64,000 nucleotides of DNA from [Enterobacter] lignolyticus SCF1 (GTDB lineage Bacteria > Pseudomonadota > Gammaproteobacteria > Enterobacterales > Enterobacteriaceae): contig NC_014618.1 in NCBI RefSeq assembly GCF_000164865.1, positions 682,001-746,000 of the forward strand, given 5' to 3'. How positions within the stretch are numbered: the stretch's first letter is position 1; each line of letters begins with the position of its first letter. Shown here piece after piece: positions 23,702 through 32,251 of the stretch. The translations under genes and the position numbers were made by a program. Under the pieces are notes generated by a model, which made no database searches, was not told the origin of the DNA, and worked only from the letters and a program-made list of their open reading frames with translations.

Positions 23702-25545
23702 ACTAGCGGCAATTCAAAACACTTCACCGGTTTCCCATCCTGCATTTCTACCAGTAACCGTGCAGATTGTGGTTGCTCTACCAGCAATCCCTGTTGGAAT
23801 TGCCCGAACGACAAATGGGCTTCTTCAATAGCCATCTTTTGCTGCAGTAAAGTCGTTGTGGTCCATTTCCGCAGCAATACTTTATTGGCATTTGTCGTAT
23901 TACTCTGTTCCGCCAGGGCACTGATGCTTTGTATTCTCTGCTGTAGCTGACGCTCAACATTTTCAATCACGCCGTCGAACTGCTGATAGGTATCTGCAAT
24001 GGTTCTATGGCGCTGCTTGACGAGTTTCGAGTTCCGTTCGGCATGTGTCAGAAGATGCAACGCTTGCGCACGCACTTTCATGGTAAGGTCCCATTCGTGG
24101 ATGCGCTCCTCAAGGACATTTTGCTGGTTTTGGATTTTTTGCGTAATTTCCGTACTGCCAAAGAGCCCACGATCTTTCAGCGATTGAATTTTGTCGCCAG
24201 TATTTGAAATATCAGTCAGCAAGTGTGCCTGCAGGGCGGAGAACTGGACTTCAATATCCTCCAGTTTTTGGCGTATTGCTGGCGAACATTGCTCCTCAAT
24301 AACCACGGGAGTAATTTGCTGCAAATACTGTATGGCCCCAATGATCTCTGACTTGCGCGCGTTATTCTGGAATGCAGAAACTTCACGTACCGCCTCAACA
24401 ATTTCCGTCAATTTCTTGCTGATATCAGCCAGGTGCTTTTGCGCTAGCACGGCAGAAGCAACATTCAACAACATACCGGCGTTAACAAGCTGACTGAGTT
24501 TGTCAGGATTCAGCAGAACGGCATGTTCTTTAATCCCTTTTTCTCCCAGGCTGAAGCCTCGGAAACCTGGGCCATCTTTTACACTCGCCAGAGGACCATT
24601 AATAATGACCTCCATATATTGATGGCTGGCAATATGTGTAGAGGCCGCCAGAGAGGGTAATGTTTGCAACAGTGGGCTCAACCGTGAAATACCGGTAATA
24701 TCCTGCTCCTGCATCGCACCGGTGTTGATACTTTCCGAAGGTGGAATTGTAGCAACCGTAAGCGCAGGTTGGTGAATATCATGCCCAAAACCCCAGCGTT
24801 GATCGTATATGAGAGCAGGCATCGTGGCGGATGATGGCCGGGTGGCAAGCCGGAACTGGCGGGAGTTTTTTAAGCGAATCCAGGCAATTTGCACCACGCA
24901 AGGCAGTGTCACTCGAAACGCGGGGTTTGAGATATCATAGGCCGTATACAAGCCGGTAATAGCCAGGCCAACTGGCCCTGTTAATACACCCAACACACGC
25001 CCGATGCCAAGCCCTGCAATTAAAGGTAGCACTTTGCCTGCTGTCGTTTGAGCAAGGCCATTGGCAACTAATGCCGCTTTCTGCCAGACGGGGATGTCCA
25101 GACTGACAGAGGCGCTAATGCCCATACCACGCAGAATCTGGCGGCGCTCATCATCCGACATTTTTTTCCATGATGAGGTAAAGACACAGTCAATAATCAG
25201 CGCTTCTTTTTCTTCTACCGATGCAGCGGCCTGAACCTTCATCTTCAGATGGCTGGCAACGTCATCTACAATTTCGCTGTAGCTGACGCCATTGCGACGA
25301 AACAGATTCACGAACGTATTACCACCGAAATGCTGTAACTCCCGTACAAGCAGGCGCAGAGTTTCTTCATCAGGTATATCCTGGTGTTTGGCGTCCTGTA
25401 ATACGGCCTTTACGCTGTCTGACATGGAAAAACCAAACTTACCGGTGTTAGTGACGTAATCGATCAGCAGATCTATATCGCCTTTATCTGCGTTCAACAG
25501 CAGTTGAACCAGCGCTTCATCACCCTGGATATCTATCTCACTCAT
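23698..25545 (-). CDS. YaaW-like (UPF0174) domain fused to coiled-coil region
   Basis: A 615-residue protein. The N-terminal 230 or so residues match the YaaW/UPF0174 layout: LVRELQHFGGNTFVNLFRRNGVSY, DDVASHLK, then TSSWKKMSDDERRQIL, a Gly-rich hydrophobic stretch (LPLIAGLGIGRVLGVLTGPV) and AFRVTLPCVVQIAWIRLK. The rest, from about 240 to 615, has no recognised domain. It contains a hydrophobic patch (LVNAGMLLNVASAVLAQ) and long helices rich in Gln, Glu and Leu (QKIQNQQNVLEERIHEW, ENVERQLQQRIQSISALAEQ) likely to form coiled coils. YaaW itself is about 237 residues with unknown function. It lies between hsdR and the coupled nuclease. Membrane association is possible. Confidence 0.7.
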   Translation of the reverse strand: MSEIDIQGDEALVQLLLNADKGDIDLLIDYVTNTGKFGFSMSDSVKAVLQDAKHQDIPDEETLRLLVRELQHFGGNTFVNLFRRNGVSYSEIVDDVASHLKMKVQAAASVEEKEALIIDCVFTSSWKKMSDDERRQILRGMGISASVSLDIPVWQKAALVANGLAQTTAGKVLPLIAGLGIGRVLGVLTGPVGLAITGLYTAYDISNPAFRVTLPCVVQIAWIRLKNSRQFRLATRPSSATMPALIYDQRWGFGHDIHQPALTVATIPPSESINTGAMQEQDITGISRLSPLLQTLPSLAASTHIASHQYMEVIINGPLASVKDGPGFRGFSLGEKGIKEHAVLLNPDKLSQLVNAGMLLNVASAVLAQKHLADISKKLTEIVEAVREVSAFQNNARKSEIIGAIQYLQQITPVVIEEQCSPAIRQKLEDIEVQFSALQAHLLTDISNTGDKIQSLKDRGLFGSTEITQKIQNQQNVLEERIHEWDLTMKVRAQALHLLTHAERNSKLVKQRHRTIADTYQQFDGVIENVERQLQQRIQSISALAEQSNTTNANKVLLRKWTTTTLLQQKMAIEEAHLSFGQFQQGLLVEQPQSARLLVEMQDGKPVKCFELPLV

Positions 25546-25580
25546 GAAAATACCTCTGCCATATTCATCACCAAAATCTA

Positions 25581-28496
25581 TTAAAACCCGCGCATCCCAT
25601 TGATAAATGTTTCAATCACATCACGCACACGGTCATAGACACGTGCCCGCACGTTTTTGCGTTCCAGAATCTTCGGCGTCCAGGTCAGCGTTTCTGCCAC
25701 TTCATCCTCTCGCGGCATCACGTCGGTAAAGAGGTAGTTATCCAGTAAGCCGGTCAGTTTGATGGAGTCGAGTCGCTCTTCGCTGCACAGGGTAGCCAGC
25801 GCCTTACCTTTTTCCTGTTCGACATAGGCTTCAAACACCTGAGTGATATCTTCGTCATGCGAGGCATGCAGCAAACTTTTTTCAATAAAGTTATCGATAA
25901 GCTCACGTTTACTGCGCAGCGTGACGTCGCTGTCGACAATATCCATGATCTTTTTCTTCTGCTCCTGCTGCTCTTTTGGCGGCATCGCCTGAATGCCTGC
26001 CAGCAGACGCAGAATGTAGCCGACGTTAATTTCGTCGCGATGAATCAGCGAGACTTCAAAATCCACGTCTTCAAGAATCGAGACTTTCTCTTTACTGGAG
26101 TGCTTTTTCACCTTGTCGTGAATATCGAGGTACTTACTGGTGAAATCCGCCAGCGTCTGGTCCGATAGCGGTTTAGCCGCATCGTCAAAATCGGCAAAGC
26201 TTTCGAGGATGTTTTTCAAACGCATCACATCGCGAAATGCTGTTACAAATGCCAGCTGTGCCTCTTCATCCGGTAAACCGTCCACGCTCTCCACCGTTGG
26301 CGTCAGCGCTAACAAACGATCTACAGCGTCCTGATAATCCCCAAAGTACTCGTCAAAGGGCTTCACCAGCACCACAGAAGAAGCATCTTTGTTCGAGAAC
26401 AGGGCAATAGCATCGTCGGTCGCTTTCTTCAGATTACGAAAGCAGACAATATTCCCGTGGCTTTTCTTTTCGTTAAGGATGCGGTTAGTGCGGGAAAACG
26501 CCTGTACCAGGCCGTGAAAACGCAGGTTTTTATCAACATACAGCGTGTTCAGCGCAGGGCTGTCGAAGCCGGTGAGGAACATATTCACTACCAGAAGAAT
26601 ATCGATGCCTTTCTCTTTGGTGCGCTGAGCAATATTTTTGTAGTAATTGTAGAAGCTCTTTGAATCATTGGCCGAGTAACTGGTGCCATACAGCTCGTTA
26701 TAATCCTCAATAAAACTATCCAGATGATCGCGACTTGAGGTGTCAACTTTCGCCCCCTGCGGCAGGCTGATATCTTCTTCATCCAGCAGGCCGTTTACCG
26801 CCTCTTTATCACTTTTGTCCGCTTCATTGGCGGCGTAGGTGAAGATGGTGGCAATCTTTAACGGCTTGTAATTGGCATCCGCCGCTTGCAGTGCGGCCTG
26901 CTTTTCTTTAAAGAGTTTGTAGTAGGTGATCAGCATATCGACTGACCCGACGCAGAACATAGCGGTGAACTCGCGATTGCGAGTCTTGGCGTTATGATGA
27001 GCAAGGATATAGTCGGTGATTTTGCCCAACCGGATGTCGCTTTCCATTACCTCTTTGGTGTCGATATCTTCCACATCAATATCGATCTCATTGCTGCTCT
27101 CTTTGCGCTTGTACGTACCGACATATTCCACGGCAAAGCGCAGAACGTTTTCATCCCGGATAGCGTCGACAATCACGTATTTATGCAGGCATTTATCGAA
27201 CAACAGTTCGGTGGTCTGTTTGACACCGTTGGTGATATTGACGTTATTGGCAAAGATTGGCGTCCCGGTAAAACCAAACAGCTGAGCATTCTCGAAGAAA
27301 TTCACGATCGCTTTATGCGTATCACCGAACTGGCTGCGGTGGCATTCATCGAAGATAAAGACGATGCGCTCTTTGCGCAGGTGTGCGAGCTGCGCTTTAT
27401 ACCCTTCATGGGTGATAGCGTTATTCAGCTTCTGAATAGTGGTCAGGGTCAGTTTGGTGCTGCTTTGCTTAAGATGTTTTATCAGCGTACTGGTGTTGTT
27501 GGTGGTATCCACGCTGTCTTTCGCAAAGCCGTTGAACTCTTTCGCCGTCTGATAATCCAGATCCCGGCGATCGACCACAAAAATGACCCGATCCACTTCT
27601 GGCATTTCCATGATCACCTGACTGGCTTTGAACGAGGTCAGCGTTTTACCGGAGCCGGTGGTGTGCCAGATATAGCCGTTCTCCGGCCGTCCCTGCTTGT
27701 GGAGATTGTCCTTCACATGGTGGATCATCGCCTCACAGGCGTAAAACTGATAGGGGCGCATCACCATCAGGCACTTACGGGTTTCGTTCAGCACTGTGTA
27801 GTGAGTGATCATTTTGGCGATGTGACACACTTTCAGAAATGCGTCGGTGAATTTCTCCAGCGCTTTGAGCGGATTATTCTTTTCATCGGTCCAGAAGAAG
27901 GTCTGCTCGAAATGGTTGGCGCGGTTGTTGGCGTAGTATTTGGTATCCACGCCGTTGCTGATAATAAAGATCTGCACATACTGGAACAGGCCGCTGCCGA
28001 CCCAGAACGCATCGCGATGATAACGATTGATCTGATTAAAGGCTTCTTTCAGCCCCAGGCCGCGACGCTTAAGTTCGATCTGCACCAGCGGCAGTCCGTT
28101 GATCAGCAGCGTGACGTCGAAGCGAGTTTTGCGTGTGTTTTGCTCGGCGTTGAACTGCTTCACCTGACTCGTTACCTGAAACTCGTTCTGGCACCACTCC
28201 TCTTTATTGATAAAGCTGAGCCATTTCTCGGTGCCGTCATCTCGCAATAACTGGTAGCGATCGCGCAGGATCTTAGCGCGATCGATGACTTCATTGCCTT
28301 TGGTTAGATGCAAAAAAATACGGTTAAATTCGCTATCAGTTAGCGGAGCTTGCTCCAGCCGGTTGTGAATTTCGATCTGCTTTCGCAGGTTGGCTTTCAT
28401 ACTAGCTTCATCGGTGACATTCACCCGTTCATAGTGCATGCCCACCAGCTGCTCCACCAGCTGCGTTTCTAACTCGTATTCGCTTTGCGTTGCCAT
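25581..28496 (-). CDS. hsdR: Type I restriction enzyme R subunit HsdR
   Basis: HsdR, 971 residues, the translocase-nuclease of a type I system. Counted from the ATG at 28496, the N-terminal PD-(D/E)XK nuclease has RFDVTLLINGLPLVQIELKRRG (D near 127, E-x-K at 141-143). The superfamily 2 motor shows Walker A TGSGKT (280-285), FIFDECHRSQFG (383-386 for DECH), FGFTGTPIF and the later AFSRTNRIL motif. A helical C-terminus contacts the methylase. The frame stays open to 28562, overlapping hsdS, but MATQSEYELETQLVEQL is the family-like start and leaves room for a REP-like hairpin between the genes. It cleaves unmodified DNA far from its recognition site. Confidence 0.95.
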   Translation of the reverse strand: MATQSEYELETQLVEQLVGMHYERVNVTDEASMKANLRKQIEIHNRLEQAPLTDSEFNRIFLHLTKGNEVIDRAKILRDRYQLLRDDGTEKWLSFINKEEWCQNEFQVTSQVKQFNAEQNTRKTRFDVTLLINGLPLVQIELKRRGLGLKEAFNQINRYHRDAFWVGSGLFQYVQIFIISNGVDTKYYANNRANHFEQTFFWTDEKNNPLKALEKFTDAFLKVCHIAKMITHYTVLNETRKCLMVMRPYQFYACEAMIHHVKDNLHKQGRPENGYIWHTTGSGKTLTSFKASQVIMEMPEVDRVIFVVDRRDLDYQTAKEFNGFAKDSVDTTNNTSTLIKHLKQSSTKLTLTTIQKLNNAITHEGYKAQLAHLRKERIVFIFDECHRSQFGDTHKAIVNFFENAQLFGFTGTPIFANNVNITNGVKQTTELLFDKCLHKYVIVDAIRDENVLRFAVEYVGTYKRKESSNEIDIDVEDIDTKEVMESDIRLGKITDYILAHHNAKTRNREFTAMFCVGSVDMLITYYKLFKEKQAALQAADANYKPLKIATIFTYAANEADKSDKEAVNGLLDEEDISLPQGAKVDTSSRDHLDSFIEDYNELYGTSYSANDSKSFYNYYKNIAQRTKEKGIDILLVVNMFLTGFDSPALNTLYVDKNLRFHGLVQAFSRTNRILNEKKSHGNIVCFRNLKKATDDAIALFSNKDASSVVLVKPFDEYFGDYQDAVDRLLALTPTVESVDGLPDEEAQLAFVTAFRDVMRLKNILESFADFDDAAKPLSDQTLADFTSKYLDIHDKVKKHSSKEKVSILEDVDFEVSLIHRDEINVGYILRLLAGIQAMPPKEQQEQKKKIMDIVDSDVTLRSKRELIDNFIEKSLLHASHDEDITQVFEAYVEQEKGKALATLCSEERLDSIKLTGLLDNYLFTDVMPREDEVAETLTWTPKILERKNVRARVYDRVRDVIETFINGMRGF

Positions 28497-28522
28497 CAGT
28501 GTGTAGTGCCTTTTATTATTTT

Positions 28523-28551
28523 GTAGGCCCGGAGTTGGTCGGGCCGGATGA
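28523..28551 (-). repeat. REP-like hairpin between hsdS and hsdR
   Basis: GGCCCG (28526-28531) and CGGGCC (28540-28545) pair around a short loop and are flanked by GTAGGCC- and CCGGATGA-type sequence resembling repetitive extragenic palindromes. The hairpin fills most of the 58-base gap between the hsdS stop and the preferred hsdR start. It may lower hsdR expression relative to the methylase subunits. Confidence 0.5.
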
Positions 28552-28554
28552 TTT

Positions 28555-29739
28555 TTATACAAACATTTGCTGGAGCAGGCCTTGCTTCCAGGTTTTCAAC
28601 TTGTCCAGTTCTGCTTTTTTGACGGCGATTTTATCGTCAAGAGCAGAGAGGAAGTTGGCGATTTTGCTTTGTTCTTCCAGACATGGATAGAAAACAAATG
28701 TTGATGAAATGGTATCCCAATCAGCTCGTGGCATTTTAGAACCTGTTGATTTATTAGCTAGATTAATAAAAAAATCAGTCTGAATAAATTGGTACAAATA
28801 AGAGTTGTTTATTAAAATCCCCTTGAAAACCCAAATTTCAGAAGAACATACGCCATCAAAAGTAGCTAATATGTATTTTCTGAGATACGGACGTAGTTTC
28901 CCGAAAAGAACATCTCCTTTTTTAAATACATTCTTTATGCTTTGCTGCTGTGTTGAATCCAACGTGGTTAATAACTGCCCATCCCTCTGCGAAATACAGT
29001 CCATTTCGATGCAAGGATAATTTATCCCACTTAGGGGATTGTATTTTTTACTTTTATTAGAGAATAAAGATGAGATTTCATCGTAATTCCACTCAGGAAA
29101 CTCTTCCCCATTCTCATCTTTAAACCGTAATTCCTGATTAAAAATCTTCTGCATCATGCCTTTTTTGTACTGGCATAGCAGGTCGTACTGCTGGTTCAGT
29201 AACGTGATTTTATCGTCAACCGAGGAAAGAAAATCAGCGATTTTGGTTTGTTCATCATATTGGCAAAGGGGGATTTTTATTTTCCCTATTTCTTTTAGGG
29301 ATAAAAAAGGTTGGGCTCCACCAGAGGTTAGCTCATGAAATAATTTTTTAGCATTTTTTCTTTGAACCTGAAGCAAATAAAAAGGATATATTTTGTTTTT
29401 ATTAGGCTTTACCAATGCGACATTTTTCAAACTAAATTCGTAATCCACGGTATTTAACGCACAAGTGCCCGTTCCAGCGCCAATATTAACGATTAAGAGA
29501 TCATTTTTTTCTGGATTACATCTTTTATAAATAAATGAATGGGTTAACTTATCAAGATAATAGCAATTTTTATAATCGATATAACCATCTTTAACATGGA
29601 TTGCTGTTAAATAAGGAACCCCTTCACTCGTAGTATCCGGCGTATCGTGAGTACCATCAGTAATCTTTGTCGCTAATTTCGACAATAGAGTCATCGTCCA
29701 TTCTTCTTTAAACCCCCCAAACCGCAACTTCGGCACCAT
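28555..29739 (-). CDS. hsdS: Type I specificity subunit HsdS
   Basis: HsdS, 394 residues, with the normal two target-recognition domains. TRD1 covers about residues 10-155 (KITDGTHDTPDTTSEGVPYL) and ends in the first conserved helix EQTKIADFLSSVDDKITLLN...YKKGMMQKIF. TRD2 covers about 210-345 and ends in the second helix EQSKIANFLSALDDKIAVKK. These two helices set the spacing of the bipartite recognition sequence. The TRDs are AT-rich compared with hsdM and hsdR, as expected where TRDs are exchanged. Its ATG overlaps the hsdM stop by one base (TAATG), which ensures coupled synthesis. The sequence recognised cannot be read from the gene. Confidence 0.93.
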   Translation of the reverse strand: MVPKLRFGGFKEEWTMTLLSKLATKITDGTHDTPDTTSEGVPYLTAIHVKDGYIDYKNCYYLDKLTHSFIYKRCNPEKNDLLIVNIGAGTGTCALNTVDYEFSLKNVALVKPNKNKIYPFYLLQVQRKNAKKLFHELTSGGAQPFLSLKEIGKIKIPLCQYDEQTKIADFLSSVDDKITLLNQQYDLLCQYKKGMMQKIFNQELRFKDENGEEFPEWNYDEISSLFSNKSKKYNPLSGINYPCIEMDCISQRDGQLLTTLDSTQQQSIKNVFKKGDVLFGKLRPYLRKYILATFDGVCSSEIWVFKGILINNSYLYQFIQTDFFINLANKSTGSKMPRADWDTISSTFVFYPCLEEQSKIANFLSALDDKIAVKKAELDKLKTWKQGLLQQMFV

Positions 29740-31346
29740 TACTTATTCCCCTCCGCCAATGTAAACGGCGAATCAATCCCCAGCGCCTTGCAGAACCCGG
29801 CAATAGTCTTATCAATCTCCGCCACTTTCCCTTCCAGATCACGGATTTCCTGCGCCACGGCGTTGAGATCAATCTCTTCTTCCGCTTCAAAGGTATCGAC
29901 ATAGCGAGGAATATTTAGGTTGTAATCGTTGTTACGGATCTCTTCCAGCGTCGCGATATGGCTGTATTTCTCGAGTGCTTTCCAGTCGTTGTAGGTATCG
30001 GCGATTTTATCGATATGCTCGGGCAACAGTCGGTTCTGGGTTTTCACCTTCTCAAAATCGTTGCTGGCGTCGATAAACAGAATACTGTCGTTGTGCTTAC
30101 GACACTTGCGCAGTACCAAGACGCAGGTCGGAATGCTGGTGCCGTAGAAGATATTGGCAGGCAGGCCGATCACCGCATCGATGCAGTTCAGCTTCTCAAT
30201 CATAAACTGACGAATATGGCCTTCCGCTGCGCCACGGAATAGCACGCCGTGTGGCAGAACCACCGCCATGGTGCCGTCATCTTCCAGGTGATGGAACATA
30301 TGCTGTACAAACGCCATATCAGCCTTGCTGGACGGTGCCAGTTTGCCGTACTGGGCAAAGCGGTCATCGTTCATAAATAGCGGACTAGCGCTCCACTTGG
30401 CGGAGAACGGTGGGTTGGCGACGATGGCGTCAAATTTCAGATGCGTATGCTGCGGGTGTTCCAGCGTATCTTCCTGAATGATTTCAAAATCGGCATAGTG
30501 AACCCCGTGCAGGATCATGTTCATACGCGCCAGGTTGTAGGTGGTACGGTTCATTTCCTGACCGTAGATTTTACCCACCGATGAGGCTTCACGCTTCACG
30601 CGCAATAACAAAGAGCCAGAGCCACAGGTCGGGTCATACACATTTTTGAGCTTCAGCTTGTGAGTGGTGACGATTTTAGCCAGCAGAGTGGAAACCGGCT
30701 GTGGGGTATAAAATTCACCTGCTTTCTTACCTGCGCCTGAGGCGAACTGGCCGATCAGGTACTCGTAGGCATCCCCCAGAATGTCGGAACTGGCTTCGCT
30801 CAGGTTAAAGCTCAGTTTGTCGAGTTCAGTGACGACTTTGCCGATCAATTCGTTTTTCGCTTTCGCAGTATTACCAAGCTTGCTTGAGCCTAAATCGAGA
30901 TCTTCAAACAGGTTGCTGAAGTCATCCGCAGAATCAGTGCCCAGCGTGCTCTGTTCAATGTTGCGTAGGGTAGTGGCGAGGTCTTCCAGAATAAAGCCAG
31001 TACCTGTGCCTTTGGGGTCTTTAGCCACACGTTCTGCCATGGTGTGGAACAAATCCGTTGGCGGTAGGAAATAGCCTAAAGTTTGGATACTGTCCTCTTT
31101 TACCGCATCAACGATATCCTGATACGCCGGATGTTCCGCAGTCAGTTCATTGTACTGAATGCCATCTTCCGCCAGAATTTTGTTCGCATACGCGACAAAT
31201 TTTTCTGACAGGTATTTGTAGAAGATAAAACCTAGGCAGTAGTCGCGGAATTCATCGGCATTCATTTTACCGCGCAGGGTATCGGCGATATTCCACAGGC
31301 GGCCTTGCAGTTCACTTAAATTTTGCGCTTCAATCTGGGGAGACAT
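29739..31346 (-). CDS. hsdM: Type I modification methylase HsdM
   Basis: HsdM, 535 residues, an N6-adenine DNA methyltransferase. The N-terminal helical domain (LWNIADTLRGKMNADEFRDYCLGFIFYKYLSEKF) precedes the Rossmann fold. That fold has EFYTPQPV (about 211-218), SAM motif I NVYDPTCGSGSLLLRV (DPTCGSG at 238-244) and catalytic motif IV NPPF (311-314). It pairs with HsdS as M2S to protect host DNA and with HsdR to restrict foreign DNA. The N-terminal and motif layout fits the EcoR124-like (type IC) branch. It lies 46 bases downstream of a half-HsdS gene and overlaps hsdS by one base. Confidence 0.95.
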   Translation of the reverse strand: MSPQIEAQNLSELQGRLWNIADTLRGKMNADEFRDYCLGFIFYKYLSEKFVAYANKILAEDGIQYNELTAEHPAYQDIVDAVKEDSIQTLGYFLPPTDLFHTMAERVAKDPKGTGTGFILEDLATTLRNIEQSTLGTDSADDFSNLFEDLDLGSSKLGNTAKAKNELIGKVVTELDKLSFNLSEASSDILGDAYEYLIGQFASGAGKKAGEFYTPQPVSTLLAKIVTTHKLKLKNVYDPTCGSGSLLLRVKREASSVGKIYGQEMNRTTYNLARMNMILHGVHYADFEIIQEDTLEHPQHTHLKFDAIVANPPFSAKWSASPLFMNDDRFAQYGKLAPSSKADMAFVQHMFHHLEDDGTMAVVLPHGVLFRGAAEGHIRQFMIEKLNCIDAVIGLPANIFYGTSIPTCVLVLRKCRKHNDSILFIDASNDFEKVKTQNRLLPEHIDKIADTYNDWKALEKYSHIATLEEIRNNDYNLNIPRYVDTFEAEEEIDLNAVAQEIRDLEGKVAEIDKTIAGFCKALGIDSPFTLAEGNK

Positions 31347-31392
31347 AGTTCTTCCTGTTGTTTTTCTTCGTCACAAGGGATGACGTAATGAG

Positions 31393-31965
31393 TCAAATCA
31401 TACCACTGAGCAGGCTCAGGATCTGTTGTTCACTCAGGGCAGCAATCTGCTGCTGATAAAAGCGTTTTTCTCGCGCCGCCAAATAGAGCCCTCCCATCGC
31501 TTTTTGCTGTGCGAGTGGCGGGAGGGAGACGGTAAAATTTTTCAGTTCATTAACAGCGATACGCTGTACGACGGTAGAACCCTGTGTGGTCTGAATCCGC
31601 TGACGTCGTCCCTCCGGGCTTTCATTGAAATGCCAGAGGAACCACGCGGCATCAATCCGGCTGGTATCCACATCCACTTTGACGTAGTTATTACCTAAGA
31701 TACGCCCGGCATTTTCGGCACTCACACGAACAGCCTTGCCATGGATCAGGCTGATGACAACATCTCCTTTCTGCGTAATCACAACATCCTGATGTGTTTT
31801 AACCCACTGCTCTTTCTCCGCGGACACAAGACCTGACTGCCAGTCATCTACCAGAAACTGTTCGGTCGCATAGAAACGAAATGCGGGCCCATCTGCACTT
31901 TGCTGGATACGGCTGATGTGCGAGCCTGCCGTAAACGTAGCTATTTCCTTGTAGGTGAGCAGCAT
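31393..31965 (-). CDS. Single-TRD HsdS-like protein heading the RM operon
   Basis: A 190-residue protein that looks like half of a specificity subunit. An N-terminal TRD-like region (YKEIATFTAGSHISRIQQSA) is followed by the beta motif GDVVISLIHGKAVRVSAENA, then VNELKNFTVSLPPLAQQKAM and a helical tail (GGLYLAAREKRFYQQQIAAL). The last part corresponds to the conserved HsdS spacer helix. There is only one TRD, while the operon also has a full two-TRD hsdS. It is the first gene of the operon, 46 bases ahead of hsdM. It might form alternative specificity complexes as a dimer, regulate the system or bind target DNA independently. The assignment to the S family is by pattern. Confidence 0.7.
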   Translation of the reverse strand: MLLTYKEIATFTAGSHISRIQQSADGPAFRFYATEQFLVDDWQSGLVSAEKEQWVKTHQDVVITQKGDVVISLIHGKAVRVSAENAGRILGNNYVKVDVDTSRIDAAWFLWHFNESPEGRRQRIQTTQGSTVVQRIAVNELKNFTVSLPPLAQQKAMGGLYLAAREKRFYQQQIAALSEQQILSLLSGMI

Positions 31966-32251
31966 TCAAACTCCGAATAAAGATAAATTACATATGCTTT
32001 GTGCGGTGTAGCATACTCATGCTGAATAGATTAAATCAAGTAATTTAAATTTATTACGCGTGCTCGTGATCAAATTTTTTCTGGTAAGAATAGCGTTATA
32101 TAGTGCTCAGATATCAGGTTGAACACCAAAAAAATCATTCATAACTTCAAGTTTTAAAACATGAGAACCCTAAATGGCTTGCTGATGTTAAATGTTATTG
32201 AAATTAATGATTTTTATTGGCAAGGCAGTCTTTCATTAAAGGATAATGAGA

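Noticed and set aside
26994..28250. A 418-residue plus-strand ORF opposite hsdR
   Set aside because: It is an antisense shadow. All HsdR motifs are on the minus strand.
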